NCBI GenBank assembly: GCA_037176905.1
Contig: JBBBWG010006402.1
Span: 1-26,569, forward strand
DNA from: Azolla pinnata
Taxonomy: Eukaryota; Streptophyta; Polypodiopsida; Salviniales; Salviniaceae
Direction: 5' to 3'
DNA length: 26,569 nt
Positions 1 to 9,359 of the stretch are shown here, piece by piece. The stretch's first letter is position 1. The number at the start of each line of letters is the position of its first letter. Both the position numbers and the translations under genes were made by a program. The notes below the pieces were generated by a model. That model was not told where the DNA came from. It saw nothing but the letters and a program-made list of their open reading frames with translations, and searched no databases.

Positions 1-571
1 CCGTTCAGATAGGTCGGTCAACCTTTCAGGCCGGATCCCTTTCAGACCTGCCGATTCCTCCGAAGCCGATTCCATTCCAGATTCCGCCTAGGGACGGTTT
101 TCTTCACGACAACGGTCCACCAGGCATTCCCATCCCATCGCTTCTTGTATCTTGTCCGCTTTGCTCCGGATTTCACTTTCTCCGGTCTCCTTCATAGTCT
201 CCAAGTACTTCAGGGCAAAAAGAAGTCGTTGTCGTGAACTCATCTACGCGTATTCCCACTGTGGTCGCATAGCTATTTCTTGTTGTGATTTCTTCCTCCA
301 GAATTTTCTTCATTCCTCCTTTTTGGTAGTTTGTTTGGAGCGGCTTCCGAGAATCCATCGAATGGATGTGGTTTCCTTCATAGTAAATGAGGTCGCGACA
401 TAACGCCTCTTCATACTTGTCGCACCTCCTCCAGTCGTGCGTGGCGTCGTCGCACCAAATGCAACGCTGGTCCGAAGTGCTTGGTCGCTCGTCCAGTCTC
501 CTCATTCCCGCGATCTTCAAATCTGCGATCCCTTTTAGGAGTTGCTCCAACACGGACCCGTCAACTCCAGT
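1..571 (-). pseudogene. Retroelement gag, C-terminal part with zinc knuckle (broken)
   Basis: Read on the minus strand, this is the second half of the gag-like gene whose first half lies at 6812-6097; the copia element at 572-6096 separates them. The frame is open from 571 down to a stop at 173-175. It encodes a CX2CX4HX4C zinc knuckle (CIWCDDATHDWRRC, 422-463), the nucleic-acid-binding motif of retroelement gag proteins. Around 205-225 the reading shifts to another frame, where coding-like sequence (KYLETMKETGESEIRSKADK) runs to a TAG at 88-90 and stays open to the window edge. The shift lies next to a T/A-run, so a one-base indel is likely. The protein is therefore dead, and the rest of the element (protease, pol) would lie left of base 1. 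The family is not recognised beyond gag of an LTR retroelement. Confidence 0.65.
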
Positions 572-917
572 TGTCGAATGCGGGCTTCTAATGGTTGTGT
601 TCACACTGTCCATAAGTGGACGGGCCATATTTGTAATATGTCGAAAAGGTTTGTGCCCTAGCTTGGGGGTATGAATACCAAGCTTGTATGGTCGTCCAAA
701 GTTGGTTGTTCCAACTACAGTGAATAGAGGTTCTCTTCTTGTGCCTATCTGTCTCTCTCGCACTCTCTTGTGTCTTTGCCGCCACTTCTGATCACCTCAG
801 ATCTGAAGCCTCCTCCTTTAGATCTGATCTTCTCTTTGTTCTAACCTACCTCTTGACACCTCCACCATACTGCTGGGAGCTAGTGCATTGTTCCGTTTGA
901 CGGCCTCACCCACAACA
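572..917 (+). repeat. 5' LTR of the copia element
   Basis: Begins TGTCGAATGC and ends CACCCACAACA, matching 5751-6096 with about 14 substitutions and no length change. The position equivalent to the TATA box of the 3' LTR (TATAAATA) reads TATGAATA here (670-677), so the promoter that should drive the element is probably weakened. The LTR is followed after two bases by the tRNA primer site. Confidence 0.95.
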
Positions 918-919
918 TT

Positions 920-931
920 TGGTATCAGAGC
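920..931 (+). other. Primer binding site, initiator Met tRNA type
   Basis: TGGTATCAGAGC lies two bases after the 5' LTR. It is the usual copia minus-strand primer site, complementary to the 3' end of plant initiator methionine tRNA. The match is perfect over 12 bases, although the rest of the element has decayed. Confidence 0.93.
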
Positions 932-1726
932 GCGGTTTCGTCCACTGCAGGCCGTCACTTGCTGCTACTGCCTTCCTGCTATATTCAGCTTCATGTGGAT
1001 GTCAGAGCATGTGGTCTAAGAAGATTCAAGACAGTTACGGCCATCCGTAACTTTACGACCGACGACTAAATACTTAAGCTTTCCAAGAGCTTTCGGTGAC
1101 GTCTCTCGTTGTGTAACACATCATCGTGTTCGCCTCGACGTCAGGGAGAGAATACACTTTATGGAACTGGATTTGGAGCAACCCACAGGGAGTTACGACC
1201 GTTTTACCGCAGTTTGTATTAAAATGCTCTATCACGATCTGATTCGTGCAGTGTACGATTAGATCACGATTCCGACAGTCGTACTCTCTTTGATAGTGCT
1301 TTGTACACACTTCGGGCAGAGCCAGTGGCTTGTGCCCACTCCATGTAGAAGTACTTTGGCCAAAATCCGCCTCAGAAGAGTCAGTACGACTCAATCTTCC
1401 ACGGACTAGGTGTAATAGTCCGATTCCGACTCGGACTTCGACAACACGGTTCATACTCACTTCGGACAGAGTCGTAGTGCTCGTGCCCACTTCGAGTAGA
1501 ACCGCCACCCCCTTCACGTTGGTGTCCAACTCGGTTAGACCGCATTTGGGTAGACTGCAGTGCAGTCGTACTCACCCACAGTTGTAACCACTCCGGACAG
1601 AACTACCGCCCCCTTCGCGTTCGTGTCCAACTCGGTTAGACCGCATTCGGGTAGACTACAATGCAGTCATACTCACCCGCAGTTGTAACCACTTCGGTCA
1701 AAACTACGGACAAGCCTTCCCGACAA
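932..1726 (+). other. Copia leader with degenerate about 100-bp tandem repeats
   Basis: About 795 bases lie between the primer site and the likely gag start, long for a copia leader. The best repeat pair is about 1501-1601 and 1605-1702, spaced about 101 bp and sharing GTGTCCAACTCGGTTAGACC (from 1522 and 1623). Weaker relatives start near 1311 and 1461 (ACTTCGGRCAGAG then GTGCCCACT). The reading frames here on both strands are by-products of the repeat. An upstream ATG at 1661 lies inside the last repeat copy, where the other copy has GTG, so it is a poor choice for the gag start. Confidence 0.7.
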
Positions 1727-2517
1727 ATGGCTTCAACATCCGGCTCATCCGAGATGAGTCTAAGGAAGTTCGACGAGACGAACTTCAACTACTGGAAGGA
1801 GCAGATGCAGGACTATCTCATAGTCTACGGCCGGATCGATCCATTAGAGCATGACACGGCTCCGGCAACACACAAGCCGGAAGTATGGACGAAGCTGGAT
1901 CGGTTAGTCCGTGCTACCATTCGAATGCATCTGTCTAAATCCGTGTATTACACGGTTCAGTCGTGTACGACAGCTATTGAACTGTGGAAGACGATGTCGG
2001 ACACTTATGAGAAAAAGGTGGCCGCTACAAAGATCTACTTGATACGGCGCCTTTACAACTTGCGGATGAAAGAATCCGACTTGATCACGACTCACCTGAA
2101 CGACTACGAAGGAATCATTTCCCAGCTCTCAGCACAAGGAATGACGATAGACGATTAGCTGAAAGCTCTACTGCTAATGAGTTGCCTTCACCGTCCTGGG
2201 AAACCTTCTTCACGACCGTATGCAACGCGTCTGCTGCGGCCGTGAAGTACTCCGAGACTACGAGCTCCATTCTGTCTCAAGACACTCGGAGGAAAACGTT
2301 CGTTCAGAACTCGGCAAGTGAAGCCTACACCGTACAGAGTACGGGTGATCGATCGCAACATCATAGAAGAAGTTTCTCATGCGGGCCGGACGCGACGAGA
2401 AACCGAAGTAAGTCCAAGGATTTACGGACATGCAACTATTGCAAGAAACATGGACACATTAAGGCTGACTGCCGAGCCCTAAAAGCGAAGAACGGAAAAT
2501 TTACGCAATCCTACTGA
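1727..2517 (+). pseudogene. Copia gag (nonsense and frameshift)
   Basis: Encodes the capsid/nucleocapsid precursor that packages element RNA. The start chosen is the ATG at 1727 (MASTSGSSEM); the in-frame ATG at 1661 falls in leader repeat. Residues such as KFDETNFNYWKEQMQDYL and AIELWKTMSDTYEKK are typical of the copia UBN2-type gag domain. A TAG at 2156-2158 interrupts it, then the frame changes near 2160-2180, where LKALLLMS is followed in the next frame by LPSPSWETF. The second part ends with a CCHC zinc knuckle (CNYCKKHGHIKADC, 2431-2472) and a stop at 2515-2517. Both lesions must be corrected for a full gag, so it is non-functional. No full-length alternative frame exists. Confidence 0.9.
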
Positions 2518-2518
2518 G

Positions 2519-5500
2519 GAGGTGAACTTCTGCGGTTCATCTTGTACGAATTTACGGCGCTGAATCGGAGATACTACGGAGGATGATCCGAACATCCTCA
2601 CTGTGGAGAGCAAGACCTAAGCAGAAGTTCTTCTTACGACAGAGGAAGCCACCAGCTGGCTATTTGACTCGGGTGCCTCTTACCACGTAATTCCGTTCCG
2701 ATCGCAATTCCGACAGTATACGGCTCGAAGTTTCGATCCTGTACGCGTCGGAAATTCGCAACATTGTGCGGTCGTCCGAATCGGCACAATAGAACTTAAC
2801 CTTCCGGGTGGCTCTACGATCGTACTCCACGATGTTCGGCACATCTTGGAGCTTTCAAGGTCGCTCATCTCGGTGGGACAGCTCGACGAAGCAGGCATCC
2901 GTGCCAGCTTCTTGTCAGGAGGGTGGAGTCTCCACAAAGGGAACCTCCTACTTGCTCGTGGTCTGAAGATACATTCATTGTATCCTTTGTACGTCACACT
3001 CAGAGAGGGTGACTTATTACTCGTGGATATTCCGGTGTCATCACTATGGCACGGAAGACTCGGCAACCTGTGCAAAGCCGGCATCACGCATCTATCCAAG
3101 GCCGGCTACATTCCCAAGCTCTCCTTCTCCGACCATCGGTTTTGCGAGAATTGACAGTACGGCAAGCAAGTCGCGGCTCCACATCCGACTAGTGCATCAA
3201 GAGAATCGAGTCCGCTCGATTTGGTCCATTCGGATATCTGTGGCTTGATGCCACATCCGTCTCTCGGTGGAGCGTCGTACTTCGTCACCTTCATCGACGA
3301 CGCTACGTGGAAGGTGTGGGCTTATCCGACTCAGACAAAAGATCGTGTTTTACGATCATCAAGGAATGCCTCGCAATGGTCGAGAATCAGACGGATCGGA
3401 AGCTGAAATGCCTACGATCCGATAACGGGGGAGAATATAAGTCTGACGAGTTCGTCTAGTTTTGCTGAGAACGCGGCATCAGACGGGAGTTTACGATTCC
3501 TTACAGTCCGGAGCAAAATGGAGTAGCAGAACGGATGAATCGTACAATCCAGGAGCAGATTGTTTCTATGCTGCACCATTCCGGACTTACGGACGGCTTC
3601 CGGGCTGAGGCGCTACTCACGGCCATGCACATTATCAACATGTCGCCGAGTAGGCCTCTTGGATCGAAAATTCCGCAAGATCTTTGGACAGGAAGAAAAC
3701 CGGATTACGGAAAGCTGCGGATATTCGGATGCGAAACGTACGCACTTGTGCCAAGGGATGAGCGTCGTAAACTCGAGTCCTGGTTACGAAAATGCGTTTT
3801 CCTCGCATATGGACCTGATGGAAGTTTCGGCTATCGCTTATGGGACCCGGAGACTCACCAAGTTATTCGAAGTTCGGACGTGGTCTTCAACGAGTCCGCG
3901 ATGCACAAGGTTGCCGATCGCTCGATCGAATTATGGAGAGTTACGTTTGCGGACATACCCACTCCTTTGGACAGCCCAGCATAGCACATGAGGTCGGCTT
4001 CACGGTCAGCCAACCCTCTCAGTACGGAAGGAGTTGTACTTGCGGAAAATTTGAGTAGCAGAGCTACTATTAGTCCGACAGGGTTGGATGAACCAAGTTC
4101 GGACGTGCAAAGTACGATCGCACTAAAACCATCTAGCCCAGTCATTCCACGTCGATCGGAAAGACTATCGCAGCCACCTGAGAGGTACTCTCCTGGCTTG
4201 TTCTTTACGGACGCCGGTGAACCTACGACATACAGAGAAGCGATGGAAGCTACGGATGCTGCAAGTTGGGAACTTGCAATGGAGTCCGAAATGAACTCCA
4301 TCCGAGCGAATGAGACTTGGGACTTGGTGGAACTTCCGCGGAATCAGAAAGCACTGCCGTGCAAGTGGGTCTATCGACTCAAACAGGTGCCCAATTCCTC
4401 CAATCCGAAGTATAAGGCGCTCATCGTAGCAAAAGGGTTTCAGCAAGAGTACGGCGTAGACTTCGACGAAGTCTTCTCACCCGTCGTCAAGATGACAACC
4501 CTTCGCTTCCTCCTCGGCGTAGTCGCACTCGAGGACTTGGAGCCTCTTCAGTTGGATGTGAAAACGGCATCCCTCCATGGTGATCTAGACGAGGAAATAT
4601 ATATGGAGCAGCCGCAAGGCTTTGCGTCACCAGGCCATGAACATCTTGTATGTCGGTTACGGAAGAGCTTGTACGGATTGAAACAAGCTCCGAGGCAATG
4701 GTATAGGAAGTTCAACGATTTCGTACGATCGATCGGCTTTCTTCGGTCGGATGAGGACCATTGCTTCTACAGTAAGGACGCACCAGATGGGAGTCCCATC
4801 TTCCTCATCCTCTATGTGGACGATATGCTGCTCTCCGGTCGACATATCGGAGAGCTTGCCGAGCTCCGACGGCAAATGGTGCTGAAATTCGCAATGAAGG
4901 ACCTTGGTCCGGCGCATCACATTCTTGGGATGAAGATCACACGGAATCGACATTCGTGACAGTTGCATCTGTCTCAGTCTGATTACATCCGACGAATTTT
5001 GGAGCGATTCAGCATGCATTTGGCTCGATCTGCTACGACACCGCTACCTGCCAACCTTCGGCTGTCACGGAAGGACTTCCCGACACCCTGTTCGGAGGGG
5101 GACCATATAAAGTCAGTACGATACGCACTGGCTGTTGGCTCATTGATGTACGCTATGGTCGCAACGCGGCCAGACATAGCGCATGCGGTTGGAGTCGTTA
5201 GCAAATTCATGCATAATCCCGGCCGCCCACACTGGAACGTAGTGAAGCATATCTTCAAATATCTGGTTGGCACATTTCGACAAGTTAATTCGAAATGGAT
5301 TTGAATCGTACTCAGCGACAGCCAGGGAGCCGTCGCTTTAGCAAAGAATCTGGTACATCACAATGCTTCTAAGCATATCGAGGTTCGGTATCACTTCGTT
5401 CGGAATTGCGCAACTAAGGAGATGCTCACTCTAGAGAAGGTCTCTACGACTAAAAATGTTGCAGACGCGATGACCAAGTGTCTTTCGACAAACCGTTTTC

Positions 5501-5556
5501 AGTGTTTGCGCAATCGGATGGGCGTGGAGTTGATTCTGGACGAACTGCGGAAATAG
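2519..5556 (+). pseudogene. Copia pol: protease, integrase, RT, RNase H (broken)
   Basis: Reads in frame 2 to about 3349, then in frame 1 after a probable one-base loss in a T run (3348-3351). In order: protease WLFDSGAS (aspartate codon 2666-2668); gag-pre-integrase LWHGRLGNL and FCEN, where a TGA (3152-3154) replaces the last zinc-site cysteine; integrase core with its three acidic residues (HSDICG, codon 3233; RSDNGGEY, 3421; E in GVAERMNR, 3529); reverse transcriptase with LDVKTA (aspartate 4555) and YVDD (4813-4824); and a remnant RNase H ending at TAG 5554-5556. In-frame stops: 2618, 3152, 3457, 3466, 3982, 4957, 5302. RNase H has lost its middle at about 5280-5305. The catalytic residues of RT and integrase survive, but the polyprotein does not. 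Confidence 0.93.
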
Positions 5557-5741
5557 TCGTACTCTCTACGACGACCGTACTTTGTTCGATCGTACTACTA
5601 CGATTGCACTTCTACGATCGTACTTTTGTTCGATCGTACTACTCCGATCGTACTATTCCATAGTATATCAACCCCTTTGTAAATCTGTAAAACTTGTATA
5701 TTTCTTTTTTTCTTCTTACGGATTTTTGGAACACACCCATT
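5557..5741 (+). repeat. Copia 3' untranslated region with CGATCGTACT repeats
   Basis: Between the end of pol and the purine tract, the sequence about 5575-5660 repeats short units based on CGATCGTACT, with TTTGTT or ACTACTA spacers (units near 5588, 5619, 5634, 5648, and degenerate ones earlier). The rest, 5660-5741, is T-rich and holds no gene. Confidence 0.7.
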
Positions 5742-5750
5742 ACGGGGGAG
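5742..5750 (+). other. Polypurine tract of the copia element
   Basis: ACGGGGGAG directly abuts the TG that starts the 3' LTR. This is where plus-strand DNA synthesis is primed in LTR elements. Position and composition support the LTR boundary. Confidence 0.85.
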
Positions 5751-6096
5751 TGTCGAATGCGGACTTCTAATGGTCGTGTTCACACTGTCCATAAGTGGAC
5801 GGGCCATATTTGTAATATGTCGAAAAGGCTTGTGCCCTAGCTTGGGGGTATAAATACCAAGCTTGTATGGTCGTCCAAAGTTGGTTGCTCCAACTATAGT
5901 GAATAGAGGTTCTATTCTTGTGCCTATCTATCTCTCTCTCACTCTCTTGTGTCTTTGCCGCCACTTCTGATCACCTCAGATCTGAAGCCTCCTCCTTTAG
6001 ATTTGATCTTCTCTTTGTTCTGACCTACCTCTTGACACCTCCACCATACTGCTGGGAGCTAGTGCATTGTTCCGCCTAACGGCCTCACCCACAACA
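5751..6096 (+). repeat. 3' LTR of the copia element
   Basis: Pairs with 572-917 over its whole length. It keeps an intact TATA box, TATAAATA (5849-5856), about 100 bases into the LTR, so this copy could still start transcription outwards into 6097 onwards, antisense to the host gag. It ends CACCCACAACA, then CTAGT, the changed partner of the target duplication. Confidence 0.95.
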
Positions 6097-6812
6097 CTAG
6101 TCTCTACCGGAACATTTCGAGTTTGCGGTTGATGGCTTTCCATTGCAAGTCGAGACCTCTGCGTTTGCTCCGGGTTCCTTTTGTCCTCCCCTGCTAGCCA
6201 CTGACGCCTCTTCATGAATTAGGTTACGCCACTTTTAACAGTCTCCCAGTCATCCGTGAGCCCGCTTTCTGTAGTGACGTCTTCTAGCAATGTTCCGAGT
6301 TCATATTGGTCTCGGAAGTCCACAGCACGGAGGAACATGACAACCTTGTCTCTCGCAAGAATCGCTTGATCGTGTGTAGATAACATCTCGAAGCGACTCT
6401 CGAATTCTGAAAACACCTCGAGTACCTTTAACCCTTTGTTTGAAATCTCTACCTAGTCCTCGAAACCCCTCCGTGTTGGCTAAGAAGAGTCTTCCAATTC
6501 GTAGGTTATTTTCAGCGCTTCTTCAAACACCCGCCAAGTCCGGTGTTGTCGCTGCACCTTGTGAAGGCTCCCTTGAAGACGATCTATAGCCACCCGGTTG
6601 AAAGGAATGACTTGATAGTCGTCTGAGATTCTACATCGCAACATCTCTGTCTTGTAATCTCGCAAATAGCGAGACACGTCCTTCCCGTCGAATTCTCCGT
6701 TACGCTTCACGATCCTTTCAACCGCCGATGCAGCTTCTGATTGCGCACGCTACTCCTGAAGCATCCTCTCAAATAGAACCATCATGTTGATCTCTGCTGG
6801 CTGGTTCTCCAT
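6097..6812 (-). pseudogene. Retroelement gag, N-terminal part (broken by stops and insertion)
   Basis: On the minus strand the frame starts at ATG 6812-6810 (MENQPAEINMMV) and stays in one frame to 6097, interrupted by TAG at 6752-6750, 6482-6480 and 6455-6453 and TAA at 6221-6219. The protein between stops is rich in charged helices (for example DGKDVSRYLRDYKTEMLRC), as in the capsid domain of LTR-retroelement gag. The frame joins that of 571-173 exactly when the copia element and one copy of its 5-bp target are removed, so the two pieces were one gene. An LTR-like sequence in the same orientation lies just upstream (about 6850-7350). I infer gag of an older LTR element; the superfamily is uncertain because pol is outside the window. 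Confidence 0.65.
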
Positions 6813-6849
6813 CTCCTTGTCACCCACTTCACGTGAGGTTCACCACTTG

Positions 6850-7350
6850 TGTCGTGTTGTACGGTGCCAGATCTTCGCGTGAGTCGGGTGATGACCATTG
6901 GGGCCCTGGACGAGGAGAAGTAGAGAATGAAAGAGAGAAGAGAAAGATAGATTGAAATGGGTTTATAGATTAATTCTCCAGAATCTTCCTGACAAACTCC
7001 TCATGATCGCTAATGATGATCTTCTGAACTAATGAGTTGTCAATCTTCTGAATTCCTGAGATGATGATAATTTCTGAATTCATGAGTTGATCTTCTGATA
7101 CCGAGCTGATGATCAAGGCTTCAACTAGCCCTGTTTATATAGGTGAGAGAAGCTATGCATGCATGCTAGCTGTACATGCACACATGTCATGCATGCATGC
7201 TAGTTGTGCATGTGTGCATGCACTTGTGTCGTGCATGCGCTCATGCACACTAGTCGTTCATGCATGCTTTTGTTGTATGAAATGCACATGAATTGCTTTT
7301 GTGATATATAGATGCATTTAACATGAGATATTAGTGTAGTGGAAAACTTT
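6850..7350 (-). repeat. LTR of the older minus-strand element
   Basis: Read leftwards, this stretch matches 8318-8775 read rightwards, making the two copies an inverted pair. Shared landmarks in the same order: AGTTTTCCACTACA, GACTAGTGTGCATGAG, a CATGCA-rich block, a TATA box (TATATAAACA here, about 7131-7142), GCTAG followed by GAAGCCTTGA, and near the end TGGTCATCACCCGACTCA. Just before gag it has TGGCACCGT, one base from the TGGCGCCGT primer site of many plant gypsy elements. Exact TG/CA ends were not found. Its position upstream of gag supports a 5' LTR. Confidence 0.6.
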
Positions 7351-8317
7351 TAATTTAGTGATGTGGTGGTATAGGGTTCAGGTCTTGCCCTATGCATGTA
7401 TGAAACAACTAGTTTATCGATATGTTATCTATGCTCATATTTTTACTATTTGGAAGGGGTGTACTGCATAAACTATGACACCGGCATTCAAGCTCACATT
7501 GGATATCGAGCAACAGAGTGATCTGTAGAACATGTTCAAGGAGAAAATTCAAGACAATTGGGAATTAACAGAATGGAGTATCCTGATACAACTACCTATA
7601 CTTTGTGCTAACAACATGAAGTTTCTGTTGAAGAAAAACAAAAACAACTAGATCAACGCGGGCCAACATCTGAGCTTGCAACTTTCAACATCGAGCCACA
7701 AATTTATATGAAGATTAAACTTCTTGAAGAAAAAGCTCTACAACAACATGAAGTATCACTGCAACAAAAACAATTACCACCACAACAACCACCATCACCA
7801 CAAAAACAAGCAACACCACCACCACCACAACAACAACAACAACAAAAGAGCTTGGAGGAAGATCGTCAAGACTTGTATCTTTTGAAAAGAAAACAAGTTT
7901 TTGTGGAACCTATCTAACTCAGTTCTATTGAACAAGAAGGTACAAGCAAAGAATTTTCTGAAGACACTGTAAAGCCTACTAAATAACTAGAAAGAAAACT
8001 AGTTAATGAAGAAAAAGGCCTCAACCGAGAAAATAAAAAGAAAAATGAGATGAAGAAAAAGGGAGCAACAAAAGCGGTGAATGCAAATGCAAATACAACT
8101 AGATTTTATAGTAGTGGCGAAGATGGTTTTGAATGTAAATTAAATAAGCAAATCCATCTATGCCAATTAGCAGGAAATACATGAACGACTATAGGAGCAC
8201 ATTCATGCAGAATTGAAAGACAATATAAGAAGTTTGGCGAGGATGCAGATATTATGTTACAACATGAAGGACTATGATTAGTAAGTATGCTATGCTACCT
8301 CTACATTATTAGACTCC
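7351..8317 (+). pseudogene. Unrecognised Q/P-rich broken reading frame between inverted LTRs
   Basis: One plus-strand frame stays largely open from about 7600 to 8281, with stops near 7915 (TAA), 7984 (TAA), 8182 (TGA) and 8276 (TGA). The part from 7708 to 7917 (83 to 152 codons if read from earlier) has a heptad-like start (MKIKLLEEKALQQHEVSLQQ), a PPQQPPSPQKQ and PPPPQQQQQQ tract, then a charged tail. Downstream in the same frame come lysine-rich segments and FGEDADIMLQHEGL, which looks like real protein rather than noise. I do not recognise the family. It could be a captured host cDNA or a lineage-specific element protein. It lies upstream of both flanking LTR copies, whose promoters point away from it. 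Confidence 0.35.
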
Positions 8318-8775
8318 AAGTTTTCCACTACATTAATATCTTATAAATTATATTAAAAGAATCTACATATTATAAAAGTAAAGCTCGCGTGCATTTCATA
8401 CAAAAAAAGCATGTATGTACGACTAGTGTGCATGAGTGCATGCACAACAAGTATGCATGAATGCATGCACAGCTAGCGTGCATGAAGGCATGCACAACTT
8501 CTGTGCAACTATATAAAACAAGGCTAGCTTGAAGCCTTGAAGATCATCAGAAGATCATCAGATCATCATCAGAAATCATCAGGTGGATCATTAGGAATTA
8601 TCAACGGAAGGTCATCAGTTTGAGAAGCGGAAGGAATCATCAATAAACTCATTGAATTCATCTTTATCTTTCTGTCTTTCAGTCTTTTCCTCTCCTCGTC
8701 TAGAACCCCGGTGGTCATCACCCGACTCAATGAAGATCCGACACCATACGGCACAACACCGGTTGATGTAGCATA
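8318..8775 (+). repeat. Second LTR copy, inverted relative to 6850-7350
   Basis: Runs from AAGTTTTCCACTACATTAAT through a CATGCA-rich block (8400-8495), a TATA box (ATATAAAACA, 8511-8520), GCTAGCTTGAAGCCTTGA, repeated GATCATCAG motifs (8550-8600) and TGGTCATCACCCGACTCAA, to a region like the primer site of the other copy (GACACCATACGGC). No gag follows on this strand, so it is a solo LTR, a truncated element, or one arm of a composite inverted structure. Confidence 0.55.
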
Positions 8776-8873
8776 TCACTGAACAAATGACTACATCTTG
8801 CTTTTCATATGTGCCACATGCTATAACTACTGAGCAAAGTCCATTGTTCACTTTGTTTTAGCGAGGGATTATT

Positions 8874-9290
8874 TTAATGAATGGAATTCATTGAGATCTG
8901 ACATATTCTCCTTTCTGTAATAGATATTGTTGAAGTCGAGCCCAAATTAGAATCATAATATGCAACTTGAGAAACTAAGGAAACGTCTATATCCCAAGTA
9001 ATTATATATATGTTCATTCCTTGTTTTTGTAGAATTTGTAGTACACACAACCATACTTGATTAGCCTGATGACAATCCCACAAGCAAGGTCGAATAGATT
9101 CTGAATTAAACTCACAAGCTATACATAATGAATTTGCAAAATGAAGCCACTCCTTTACAGGTAATGTCCTATGCAAAAACAACCATTGCAATGCTATAAT
9201 TTTACAAGCTTGCTCTCTAGTCCATAATGATACCCAAAATTGAGCTATGAATTGTTGAGAAATACCTTGGAATGCCCAAAATGTTGTCAT
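8874..9290 (-). pseudogene. LINE C-terminal fragment (zf-RVT domain)
   Basis: A 138-residue frame on the minus strand resembles the zinc-binding domain found after the reverse transcriptase of plant LINEs (zf-RVT): hydrophobic and W-rich at the start (FWVSLWTREQACKIIALQW), then LHRTLPVKEWLHFANSLC, CIACEFNSESIRPCLWDC, and NQVW. The order LP, W, C-x2-C, ES, C-x-W, VW fits this family. No reverse transcriptase was found upstream (above 9290 the frame is closed), so it is a fragment. It is separate from the plus-strand LINE at 21700-24334. Confidence 0.6.
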
Positions 9291-9359
9291 CGCTACTTAT
9301 TTATTCCTCCCTTTTTCCTGCAGAATAGTCCTTCCAATTTTGACTGTGTATTAGCAAAA

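Larger units (their letters stand above)
572..6096 (+). mobile_element. Complete but defective Ty1/copia retrotransposon
   Basis: A 5,525-bp LTR retrotransposon of copia type, shown by gene order: gag, protease, integrase, reverse transcriptase, RNase H. Both LTRs are 346 bp and run TG to CA. The initiator-Met primer site follows the 5' LTR, and a purine tract (ACGGGGGAG) precedes the 3' LTR. Flanks CCAGT (567-571) and CTAGT (6097-6101) are a 5-bp target duplication with one change. By eye the two LTRs differ at 14 of 346 positions (about 4%), mostly transitions, so the insertion is not recent. The coding region has at least eight in-frame stops, two frameshifts and an internal RNase H deletion, so it cannot move by itself. 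It sits in, and opposite to, an older minus-strand gag gene. Confidence 0.95.

Noticed and set aside
1074-1587. Open frames on both strands in the copia leader
   Set aside because: They fall in tandem repeats and have no domain; the region is the untranslated leader.
572-6096. Possible integrated plant pararetrovirus
   Set aside because: LTRs, the tRNA primer site, integrase before RT, and a target duplication all fit Ty1/copia; no movement or coat protein is seen.
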